Below are positions 1-7,141 of a stretch of DNA of 43,504 nt, piece by piece (within the stretch, counting starts at the first letter, position 1; each line of letters begins with the position of its first letter). This DNA comes from Bacillota bacterium. Lineage in GTDB: Bacteria > Bacillota > Clostridia > Saccharofermentanales > Fastidiosipilaceae. The notes under the pieces were generated by a model. The model did not search any database. It saw only the letters and a list, made by a program, of their open reading frames with translations, and was not told where the DNA came from. The DNA is taken from the NCBI GenBank assembly GCA_030057555.1, contig JASGUU010000038.1, positions 1-43,504 of the forward strand. Direction: 5' to 3'. A program made the position numbers and the translations under genes.

Positions 1-109
1 AACCCGTCCTCGCGGACTAAGGCTCCAAGGCTATGTACCGGCTGGGCGCTACCCCTTTACCAGGTGAGGAATTTCACCTCACTATCTCCCTTGCACCGAA
101 CTGGCGCAC
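1..109 (-). mobile_element. Group II intron, 5' end (partial, runs off the left edge)
   Basis: Read on the minus strand, the sequence begins GTGCGCCAG at 109 and continues with a GTGAGG-TGAAATT-CCTCAC stem-loop. That matches the layout of a group II intron start: a GUGCGNC-like 5' end followed by a short domain I stem containing GUGAAA. The independent intron remnant at 42602-43272 has the same arrangement (GTGCGCC, then GGGG-TGAAAGT-CCCC). The reverse transcriptase and catalytic domains V/VI would lie outside the window, so whether the copy is intact is unknown. The assignment rests on motif resemblance only; another structured RNA is possible. Confidence 0.5.
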
Positions 110-221
110 GCCAAATCATTTTTTGGAAAACTCTTCGTTTTGACCAGAAACGGCCCCTTTGTGGTCAAGATCGCGAGTAATCCAAATTGTCGTTAGGATT
201 TCTCTTCGTTTTGACCATCAG
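110..221. repeat. Cluster of three family-C palindromic repeats
   Basis: The core CTCTTCGTTTTGACCA occurs at about 131-146 and 203-218. A diverged inverted copy (GTGGTCAAGATCGCGAG) lies between them at about 161-177. The inverted copy and the right-hand copy match over 16 of 22 positions, so the segment can fold into a long hairpin. A fourth copy lies at 36031-36070 in reverse orientation, behind the HAD phosphatase gene. The left copy ends exactly where the intron-like sequence begins. I see no coding potential. Confidence 0.6.
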
Positions 222-308
222 AAAGCCGCCAGCTGCTTTTCTCCCCCTGTCAGCCGTCCTCCTGGCATGCTCACCCGCTTCCCGACATTCGTGACGCGCA
301 CCCAAAGG

Positions 309-322
309 CGAACAACTGTTTG
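309..322 (+). promoter_or_regulatory. LexA (SOS) box 1 upstream of lexA
   Basis: CGAACAACTGTTTG is a near-perfect match to the Gram-positive LexA operator pattern CGAAC-N4-GTTYG. It overlaps the first bases of the -35 element and lies 23 bp centre-to-centre from box 2, so two LexA dimers could occupy the promoter. Confidence 0.7.
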
Positions 323-348
323 ACGTTAAAACGAACATATGTTAGCCT
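320..348 (+). promoter_or_regulatory. lexA promoter
   Basis: The -35 is TTGACG (320-325), followed by a 17-nt spacer and a weaker -10 TAGCCT (343-348). The spacer and both hexamers are overlaid by the two LexA boxes. A strong Shine-Dalgarno AAAGGAGG follows at 355-362. Confidence 0.65.
332..345 (+). promoter_or_regulatory. LexA (SOS) box 2 in the lexA promoter
   Basis: CGAACATATGTTAG differs from the CGAACATATGTTCG ideal by one base. It covers most of the spacer and reaches into the -10, which is the expected geometry for autorepression of lexA. Confidence 0.85.
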
Positions 349-371
349 GACCCAAAAGGAGGCATATGACC

Positions 372-1019
372 ATGGCCAGACGTTTTACCAGAGCCAATCT
401 CCAGGAGACCTCCGACCGGGTCTATCGCTTCATCGTCGACTACATCGATGAAAATGGCTATGCACCTTCGGTGCGTGACATCTGCGAAGGGGTCGGCATT
501 GGTTCGACATCGACCGTTCACGCCCACCTCAAGCGTCTGGAAGCAGATGGACGCCTCACCTACGAGGCGGGCAAGCGCCGTGCCATAACGCTGACCGAAG
601 CGGATCGCGACGAGCTCGCCGCCCGCCGCGATCAGACGCGCTTTGTTCCACTTGTCGGTACGGTCACGGCCGGCGTGCCCATCCTCGCCAGCGAATCCAT
701 CGACCGCTTTCTGCCCTTTTCCGGTGACCTCTTTCCAGAGGGTGATGACCTCTTTGTCCTGACCGTCCGCGGCGATTCCATGATTGATGCCGCGATCCTC
801 AGCGGCGACCTCGTGATCTGCCGCCAGACCACGAGCGCTCCCTGGAACAGCATCGTCGTCGCGCTCATTGGCGAGGAGGCGACGGTCAAGCGCCTCGTCC
901 GCCGTGACGGGCGTCCCTGGCTCCAGCCGGAGAACGAGAACTACGAGCCGATTGCCTTCGACCGCGAGGACTGCCAGCTACTGGGCGAGGTTGTCGGAGT
1001 AGTGAGAACGGACGTCTGA
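372..1019 (+). CDS. lexA: LexA, SOS response repressor and autoprotease
   Basis: Represses SOS genes by binding CGAAC-N4-GTTYG operators and cleaves itself when stimulated by RecA filaments. The 215-residue protein has an N-terminal winged helix-turn-helix (GYAPSVRDICEGVGI, then a recognition helix with TSTVHAHLKRLE). The C-terminal S24 peptidase fold keeps the Ala-Gly scissile bond (about residues 100-101, in TAGVP), the nucleophile Ser in GDSM (about 136) and the general-base Lys in ATVKR (about 173). The ATG at 372 is preferred over the in-frame ATG at 366 because it lies 9 nt after AAAGGAGG instead of 3. Two operators upstream predict autoregulation. The 3' end overlaps the convergent hfq gene by 42 bp. 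Confidence 0.95.
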   Translation: MARRFTRANLQETSDRVYRFIVDYIDENGYAPSVRDICEGVGIGSTSTVHAHLKRLEADGRLTYEAGKRRAITLTEADRDELAARRDQTRFVPLVGTVTAGVPILASESIDRFLPFSGDLFPEGDDLFVLTVRGDSMIDAAILSGDLVICRQTTSAPWNSIVVALIGEEATVKRLVRRDGRPWLQPENENYEPIAFDREDCQLLGEVVGVVRTDV

Positions 1020-1484
1020 GAGCAGGCGCACCGTAGCCTCATATTCCGGGAGGCTGGCCTCGAGCGTCCAGTCATCCTGACGGCTGATGCTGAGAATGCT
1101 GTTTTTGAACATCAGCCACTCTCTGTCCCCATCTTCCATAAGCAGAGTCCAGCGATCAAAGGCGCGTATCGTACCCTGCCTGATCCCTTCGTCGCGGGTG
1201 ACAATTTCCACGCGCGTCCTCTCGCGTACGCAGCGGGCCAGAAAGCGTTCCTGGACGCGGTTGGCAGGGTCGCGCCGGCGCGGCTGCTCGTCCGGCCGGT
1301 GGTTAAGGTCGGAGAAGGCCTCCTCGATCCAGTCGACAGCTTCTCCGTTCGTCCGTGAAGGAGCCATGGCCCTTCGCGTGAATTCCGTCTCGCATACATC
1401 GGCTTCGGTCTGCATGAGATAGTCCTCGCTGACACGGCTGACTTTGCGTGGGGTGACTCTGGATCGTACTCGCTTTTCTTTCAT
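978..1484 (-). CDS. hfq: Hfq-like RNA chaperone with long N- and C-terminal extensions
   Basis: Probable Sm-fold RNA-binding protein that would form a ring and help small RNAs act. At 168 residues it is about twice the usual Bacillota length (70-80). An Sm core at about 77-135 carries the Hfq landmarks: Q-x-x-FL (QERFL), an Sm1 strand with G-T-I-R-A-F-D-R-W, and an Sm2 strand. Sm2 reads FKNSI where the family has YKHAI, so the Lys is kept but the His is Asn. About 76 charged residues precede the core and about 33 follow it. The start is set by AGGAGT 9 nt upstream of ATG 1484. Its place right behind miaA, as in many bacteria, strongly supports the assignment. The 3' end overlaps lexA on the other strand. 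Confidence 0.8.
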   Translation of the reverse strand: MKEKRVRSRVTPRKVSRVSEDYLMQTEADVCETEFTRRAMAPSRTNGEAVDWIEEAFSDLNHRPDEQPRRRDPANRVQERFLARCVRERTRVEIVTRDEGIRQGTIRAFDRWTLLMEDGDREWLMFKNSILSISRQDDWTLEASLPEYEATVRLLSDVRSHYSDNLAQ

Positions 1485-1504
1485 CTGAATCTCACTCCTG
1501 ACTT

Positions 1505-1526
1505 TCGCCGCCAGGTTGTGCGGCGA
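1505..1526 (-). promoter_or_regulatory. Stem-loop in the hfq leader
   Basis: TCGCCGC and GCGGCGA pair perfectly around an 8-nt loop in the 94-bp miaA-hfq gap, just before the hfq Shine-Dalgarno (AGGAGT, about 1493-1498). There is no U-run, so this is not a classical terminator. A role in translation control or mRNA processing is only inference. Confidence 0.35.
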
Positions 1527-1578
1527 CATCCTTACGTGAATCCAGATTAGGCGGGACCTTTTCGGGCGGCAAGGGTCT

Positions 1579-2538
1579 TTAGACCTCCGTAGTGGCGGAT
1601 TTATCCATACCATAGAACGCGAGGATACGCTCGACTGAGTCCGGTCCCGGTTCTGTCAGGTGGAGTATTTCAAGTCCCTGAATTCGTTCATAACGCCTGA
1701 ACCAGGTTCGCTGCCGCCTGGCATAGCGTCGTGTGGCGATGACGAGGCGCTCTCTGGCTTCGGCCTCCGATTCGAAACCACGGAGCCAGGGGAAGAGCTC
1801 CTTGTAGCCGATGGCCTGCATGCAGGTGGCATCCTCCGGCAGATTCTGCTCGAGGAGCCAGCGGGCCTCATCCGCGAGACCTGCTGCAAACATCAGGTCG
1901 ATCCGCGCGCGGATACGGTCCTCGAGCCAGGGTCGTGTGGGATCCAGAATGACAAGCACGGCGGGCCGGGCTAGGCGGTTCGGCTGTGGCCGGGCAGCTC
2001 CCCCCTCACCTGCCAGCGCGATTTCGAGGGCGCGGATGACACGGCGGGGATTCAGCCTGTCCACGCTCTGCGCCCGCCCGGGATCGAGTTCCTCCAGGTG
2101 CCTGACGAGGGGTTCGAGTCCCTCCTCCTGCCAAATGGCATGGAGCTGTCCGCGCAGCCCGGGATCGTAGGGCAGTCCGGCATAGTCCTCGCCGGTCAGC
2201 AGCGCCTCGACATACTGGCCCGTCCCGCCGCAGAGCACAGGGGTGCGTCGCGCCGCCGCGCAGCGTCTGAAAGCTTCCCCGGCCGCCGTCACGTAATCGG
2301 CGGGCGTGAACTTTGCCGTGACCGGGACGAGATCTATGAGTTCATGGGGAATCCGGGCCCGCTCGGCTGCGGACGGCTTGGCCGTGCCGATGTCGAGTCT
2401 CTGATAGACCTGCATGCTGTCGGCGCTCAGGATTGTCCCTCCGAGACGCCGGGCGAGCGCCAGGGCGAGGGCGGACTTCCCGCTCGCGGTCGGGCCCGTG
2501 AGCGCGAGCATTTTCGGCGCGGCTGGGACGGCCGTCAT
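1579..2538 (-). CDS. miaA: tRNA dimethylallyltransferase MiaA
   Basis: Transfers a dimethylallyl group to N6 of A37 in tRNAs that read UNN codons. MiaB, encoded four genes upstream, then methylthiolates this base. The 319-residue protein has the P-loop GPTASGKS (15-22), the tRNA-recognition stretch SADSMQVYQRLDIGTAKP, GGTGQYVEALL, QAIGYKE and the C-terminal RQRTWFRR. The length is normal for the family. The start is the ATG inside the ATGA overlap with the mutL stop; longer readings into mutL lack homology. It lies in the murT-SDR-miaB-mutS-mutL-miaA-hfq operon. Confidence 0.95.
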   Translation of the reverse strand: MTAVPAAPKMLALTGPTASGKSALALALARRLGGTILSADSMQVYQRLDIGTAKPSAAERARIPHELIDLVPVTAKFTPADYVTAAGEAFRRCAAARRTPVLCGGTGQYVEALLTGEDYAGLPYDPGLRGQLHAIWQEEGLEPLVRHLEELDPGRAQSVDRLNPRRVIRALEIALAGEGGAARPQPNRLARPAVLVILDPTRPWLEDRIRARIDLMFAAGLADEARWLLEQNLPEDATCMQAIGYKELFPWLRGFESEAEARERLVIATRRYARRQRTWFRRYERIQGLEILHLTEPGPDSVERILAFYGMDKSATTEV

Positions 2539-4490
2539 CAGACGCTGCGGCGGAAACGGCGCTCGAGCTCCGCCAGACTCCCGCGGATCAGGATGGGGCG
2601 GCCATGGGGGCACTGGAAGGGCTCGGCGAGGCTGACGAGCTGCTCGAGGAGAGCCGCCACTTCCTGTTCATGGAGGTGGTCGTGGGCCTTGATCGCGGCT
2701 TTGCAGGCATGGGTGGCAAAGTTCAGCAGGCGTTCCTCGTGGCGGGTTCCCGTATCCGGTGCCGGCTGCTCCTCCTCCAGGTCGTCCAGCAGCTCGAGCA
2801 GAGACGCGACGGGCTCCGCCACCGCTGCGGCAGGAACGGCACTGAGAGAGACCTCGTTGTCCGGGCCGAATGCAAAGGCATAGCCCAGAGCCTCGAAGAG
2901 ATCGAGCCGGGCGTCCAGCACGGCGCGCCGGGCGGCCGTCAGCGACAGCGGCAGCGGGGCGAGGCAGGGCTGCCGTATCCAGATCCCTCCTCTCCCCTCT
3001 TCCGCTTCTTCCGCAGCAGCGGCGAGCAGCTGTTCGTAGAGAATCTTCTCGTGGGCGGCATGCTGATCGACGAGGAAGAAGTCATCTCCCTCTTCCAGAA
3101 TCAGGTAGGTGTCAAAGAGGACGCCGCGGAAGCGGGCCTCGAGCAGGCGGGGGAGAAGACGGTCGCGGGCCTGAAGCGTCGGCGGCTCCGTGGCGGGGCT
3201 GTCCGCGGGGGCGCCCTCATCCGCCGCGACGACGTCATGGAGCCGCAGCTGCACGGGGCGCCCGGGAGCAGGCGCATAGGACGGCTGCGGGAGCGGCGCA
3301 TGTTCGCTATCTGCTGACCTGACCCCTGCGGGCATGGATCGTGTCCCGGGGAGATCCGGCAGCTCGGGCGGCGCGGGAGTCCCGTGTTCCGCTGCCATCC
3401 GGGGCGATCCGGAGAGCGGCGGCGTGCCTGCGGCCGCAGTCGTATCTGATTCGGCAGCATCTGTTTCGGCCGCAGCGCGCTCGAGACCCGCATAGGTCAT
3501 GGCCTCGAGGGCCCCGCCGACGGCGCTGCGCACGGTGCGGTAGACCTGGCTGTCGTTCCAGAAGCGCAGTTCGAGCTTCTGGGGGTGGACGTTGACATCG
3601 ATGAGCTCGGGCGGCAGGGTCAGGTGCAGCAGGGCAAAGGGGAATTCCCCGCGCATCAGGCGCCCCTGCCAGGCATCCTCGACGGCGCGCAGCAGGGCCG
3701 GCACCTGCACCGGACGGCGGTTGATGACGAAGGTCTCCCAGCTGCGGCTGCGGCGCGTCAGGCCGGGCTCGCCGAGGAGCCCCTCGATCTGGACGATGCC
3801 GTCGGGATCGTCGTAGCGGAAGTACTGCAGACGCTTCGCGACGGCATCTCCATAGACCGCATAGGCGACACTCTCGAGGCGGTTGTCCCCGGGTGTATGC
3901 AGCTGGGTTTTGCCGTCGGCGTCAAAGCGGAAGGAGACATCGGGGCGGGCCAGAGCCAGACGGGTGACGGCATCGAGGGCACGCTGGCTCTCCGCACGGT
4001 CGCTGCGCAGGAACTTGAAGCGGGCGGGCATCTCATGGAAGAGATCCTCGACCAGGACCGTTGTCCCCTCGGGCATGCCGAGCTCGCGTTCGGCGACGAT
4101 TTCGCCGCCCGTGAGGCGGAGTTCAAAGCCGCCTGCGGCCCCCTGCTCCCGGGTCTGGAGCGTGACGCGGGCGACCGCTGCGATGGCGGGCAGAGCCTCG
4201 CCGCGGAAGCCCATGGTCGCGAGGCTGTCGAGGTCCTCGATCTGCGTGATCTTGCTGGTGGCATGGGGCTCGAAGGCCAGACGGGCGTCGGCGGCATCCA
4301 TGCCGCGGCCGTCGTCCTGTACCCGGATGGAGCGGATGCCGCCCTGCTCGAGCGCGACGCGGATGACGGTGGCGCCGGCGTCGAGGGCGTTGTCGCAGAG
4401 CTCGCGGATGACGGAGGCGGGCCGTTCGACGACCTCTCCGGCTGCGATGCGGCTCGCGGTCAGCTGGTCCAGTTTTTGAATGCGGCTCAT
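2538..4490 (-). CDS. mutL: DNA mismatch repair protein MutL (endonuclease type)
   Basis: Couples MutS mismatch recognition to strand incision. The 650-residue protein has an N-terminal GHKL ATPase with catalytic Glu (E30 in RELCDN), the Mg-binding Asn (N34), DDGRGMD and GFRGEAL. A Pro- and Ala-rich linker (about 335-440) leads to a C-terminal dimerisation and nicking domain. That domain keeps the metal-binding motif DQHA-x2-E-x4-E (DQHAAHEKILYE), the ACKAAIK motif, QCPHGRP and a terminal ERRFRR. The full motif set predicts an active endonuclease, as expected for a bacterium without MutH. The ATG overlaps the mutS stop (ATGA), and its own stop overlaps miaA in the same way. Confidence 0.96.
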   Translation of the reverse strand: MSRIQKLDQLTASRIAAGEVVERPASVIRELCDNALDAGATVIRVALEQGGIRSIRVQDDGRGMDAADARLAFEPHATSKITQIEDLDSLATMGFRGEALPAIAAVARVTLQTREQGAAGGFELRLTGGEIVAERELGMPEGTTVLVEDLFHEMPARFKFLRSDRAESQRALDAVTRLALARPDVSFRFDADGKTQLHTPGDNRLESVAYAVYGDAVAKRLQYFRYDDPDGIVQIEGLLGEPGLTRRSRSWETFVINRRPVQVPALLRAVEDAWQGRLMRGEFPFALLHLTLPPELIDVNVHPQKLELRFWNDSQVYRTVRSAVGGALEAMTYAGLERAAAETDAAESDTTAAAGTPPLSGSPRMAAEHGTPAPPELPDLPGTRSMPAGVRSADSEHAPLPQPSYAPAPGRPVQLRLHDVVAADEGAPADSPATEPPTLQARDRLLPRLLEARFRGVLFDTYLILEEGDDFFLVDQHAAHEKILYEQLLAAAAEEAEEGRGGIWIRQPCLAPLPLSLTAARRAVLDARLDLFEALGYAFAFGPDNEVSLSAVPAAAVAEPVASLLELLDDLEEEQPAPDTGTRHEERLLNFATHACKAAIKAHDHLHEQEVAALLEQLVSLAEPFQCPHGRPILIRGSLAELERRFRRSV

Positions 4491-7141
4491 GAATACTGCT
4501 CCTCGGCGAGGCGACGTGCCGCCTCCTGCAGGGCATGGAGACGGTTCAGGGCGTCGAGCGGGGTCAGTGACTCGAGGTCCAGGGCGCGCAGGTCGGCGAT
4601 CACCTGATCGTAGGCGCGCAGGGCGAGGCTCGAGCGGAAGAGATCCTGTTCGCCGGCGAGCGGCTCGCTTGCGGTGCGGCGGACGGGGCGGCCGCGGCGG
4701 CGGCCCTCTCTGGTCAGGCGCAGCATCTGCTCGCGGGCACGCTCGACGATATCGGAGGGGACACCGGCGAGGCGGGCGACCTCGATGCCGAAGCTCTCAT
4801 CGGTGCCGCCGCGCTCGATGCGGTGCAGGAAGTGGATCTCGCCGTCACGCCAGGTGATGGTTGAATGGAAGTTCACGATACCCTCGATGCTGGACTCAAG
4901 CTCGGTCAGCTCGTGGAAGTGGGTGGCAAAGAGCGTACGGCAGCCGTAGCGCACGGGATCGGCAAGGGCCTCGATCACGGCATGGGCGATGCCGAGGCCG
5001 TCGGTGGTCGACGTGCCGCGGCCGATCTCGTCGAGCAGGACGAGGGAGTCGGGTGTCGCCTGCTGCAGGATCGCGGCCGTCTCCTGCATCTCGACCATGA
5101 AGGTCGACTGGCCGCCGCCGAGGTCGTCGGAAGCACCGATGCGGGTGAAGATGCGGTCCGAGATGCCGATGCGGCAGGCGGAGGCGGGAACGAAGGAGCC
5201 CATCTGGGCGAGCAGGACGATGAGGGCGGTCTGACGCATGAAGGTGGACTTCCCGGCCATGTTGGGGCCGGTCAGGATCATCAGGCGTCCGGAGTCGCGG
5301 TCGAGATGGCAGTCATTGGGGACGAAGGCACCGGCGGGCAGCAGGCGCTCAACCACCGGATGGCGGCCGTCGCGGATGTCGATGACGCCGGAGAGGTCGA
5401 GCTCGGGGCGGCAGTAGCGCTCGCGGTCGGCGGTTTCAGCAAAAGACAGCAGCACATCGATCTCGGCCAGGGCCGCGGCCGTCTGCTGCAGCCTGGGGGA
5501 GGCACGGCGGATGTCGTCGCGGACCTGGCAGAAAAGCTCATACTCGAGATCGAGGAGGCGCTGCCGGGCACCGAAGATCCGGTCCTCGAGCTCCTTGAGC
5601 TCAGAGGTGTAGAAACGCTCCGCGTTTGCCAGTGTCTGGCGCCGGTGGTAGCGCTCCGGGACGAGGCCGAGGTTGCCGCGGCTGACCTCGATGTAGTAGC
5701 CGAAGACGCGGTTGTGGCCGACCTTGAGGTTGCGGATGCCGGTCTCTTCGCGCTCGCGCTCAGCGAGCTCGTCGAGGAGACGCTGGCCGTTCTCGGCGGC
5801 CTCGCGGAGACGGTCGACCTCGGGGTTAAAGCCCGTCGCGATGAGGTGGCCCTCGTTGAGGGCGACGGGCGCCTCGGGGTGGATGGCGCGCCCGAGGAGG
5901 TCGGCGATGTCCTCGAGCGGATCGAGGCGGGCGACGAGGTCGCCGACCAGCTCCGCTGTCTGTGACCGCTCGAGTCCGTCCAGCAGCTGTCTGAGTCCGG
6001 GCAGGTGGCCGAGGGAGCGGCAGAGGGAGAGGAGGTCGGGGGCATTCACGCGGCCCAGGGCGGCGCGGCCCGAGAGACGCTCGATGTCGTGGACCTGTCC
6101 CAGGCTGTCGGCGAGTTCACGGCGTTCGATAAAGTGCTCGAGGAAGAGCGCGACGGCCGCCTGGCGGCGTTCTATGTCGTGGAGGTTCCGCAGCGGCCGC
6201 TCGAGCCAGCGGCGCAGCAGGCGGGCGCCCATGGCCGTGCGGGTGCGGTCGATGGCCCAGAGCAGGCTGCCGCGCTTCTGGCGGTCGCGCAGGGTCTCGG
6301 TGAGCTCGAGGTTGCGGCGGGCATTGGCGTCCAGCAGGAGATGCTCCTCGCGGCGGCGCAGGCTGAGGCGGTGGAGGTGTCCCGGCACCCGGGTCTGGGT
6401 GCGCTCGATGTAGCTGAGAATGGCGGCCGCGGCCTGCGACCAGAGGGCACGGCTCGGCTCCTCGATGGCTAGCCAGGCCTCCCAGCGCCCGGTTTCAAAA
6501 TCGCTGTCGGGCAGCTGGTGGATTTCAAGCTCGAGGTCGGTGCCGATGCGCCGGGCGAGCTCGGACTGGCAGAACGTGCGGTTGCCGATGATTTCGGCGG
6601 GGCGCCAGGCGAGGATCTCGTCTGCGGCCTTCTCGGCGGTAGCGCCGGTGGCGACCCAGGCGGCCTCGAAGCGGCCGGTCGTGATGTCGACGGCGGCGAG
6701 GCCGTAGTAGTTCTCGAGCTGATAGACCGCGACAACATGGTTGTCGCTCGTCGCATCGAGCTGCCCGAGGTCGCTGATCGTGCCCGGGGTGACGACGCGG
6801 GTGACCTCGCGCGGGACGAGGCCCTTGACCGTCGCCGGATCGGCCATCTGCTCGCAGATCGCGACGCGGTACTGCTGCTGCATCAGACGGGCGAGGTAGG
6901 AGTCGACCGCGTGGTAGGGCACGCCGCACATCGGAGCGCGTTCGGCCAGGCCACATTCACGGCTGGTCAGCGTGATGTCGAGGGCGCGGGAGGCGGTGAC
7001 GGCATCCTCGAAGAAAAGCTCGTAGAAGTCGCCGAGGCGGAAAAAAAGCAGGCAGTCGGGCCAGAGCGCCTTCTGTTCGGCGTACTGGCGCATCATCGGC
7101 GACAGCTGTTCGGGGTCGATGTCAGCGAGTCTGAGGCTCAT
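4487..7141 (-). CDS. mutS: DNA mismatch repair protein MutS
   Basis: Recognises mismatches and small loops as an ATP-dependent clamp. The 884-residue protein has the domain I mismatch-reading F-x-E motif (F39/E41 in RLGDFYELFFEDA) and the connector, lever and clamp domains. The ABC-type ATPase follows, with Walker A GPNMAGKST, signature GGGQSTFMVEM and Walker B/D-loop DEIGRGTST, and then a C-terminal helix-turn-helix. The length is standard for MutS1. The start is the ATG of the ATGA overlap with miaB; a longer in-frame reading extends into miaB and is low-complexity Arg-rich sequence. It is coupled to mutL downstream. Confidence 0.97.
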   Translation of the reverse strand: MSLRLADIDPEQLSPMMRQYAEQKALWPDCLLFFRLGDFYELFFEDAVTASRALDITLTSRECGLAERAPMCGVPYHAVDSYLARLMQQQYRVAICEQMADPATVKGLVPREVTRVVTPGTISDLGQLDATSDNHVVAVYQLENYYGLAAVDITTGRFEAAWVATGATAEKAADEILAWRPAEIIGNRTFCQSELARRIGTDLELEIHQLPDSDFETGRWEAWLAIEEPSRALWSQAAAAILSYIERTQTRVPGHLHRLSLRRREEHLLLDANARRNLELTETLRDRQKRGSLLWAIDRTRTAMGARLLRRWLERPLRNLHDIERRQAAVALFLEHFIERRELADSLGQVHDIERLSGRAALGRVNAPDLLSLCRSLGHLPGLRQLLDGLERSQTAELVGDLVARLDPLEDIADLLGRAIHPEAPVALNEGHLIATGFNPEVDRLREAAENGQRLLDELAEREREETGIRNLKVGHNRVFGYYIEVSRGNLGLVPERYHRRQTLANAERFYTSELKELEDRIFGARQRLLDLEYELFCQVRDDIRRASPRLQQTAAALAEIDVLLSFAETADRERYCRPELDLSGVIDIRDGRHPVVERLLPAGAFVPNDCHLDRDSGRLMILTGPNMAGKSTFMRQTALIVLLAQMGSFVPASACRIGISDRIFTRIGASDDLGGGQSTFMVEMQETAAILQQATPDSLVLLDEIGRGTSTTDGLGIAHAVIEALADPVRYGCRTLFATHFHELTELESSIEGIVNFHSTITWRDGEIHFLHRIERGGTDESFGIEVARLAGVPSDIVERAREQMLRLTREGRRRGRPVRRTASEPLAGEQDLFRSSLALRAYDQVIADLRALDLESLTPLDALNRLHALQEAARRLAEEQYS

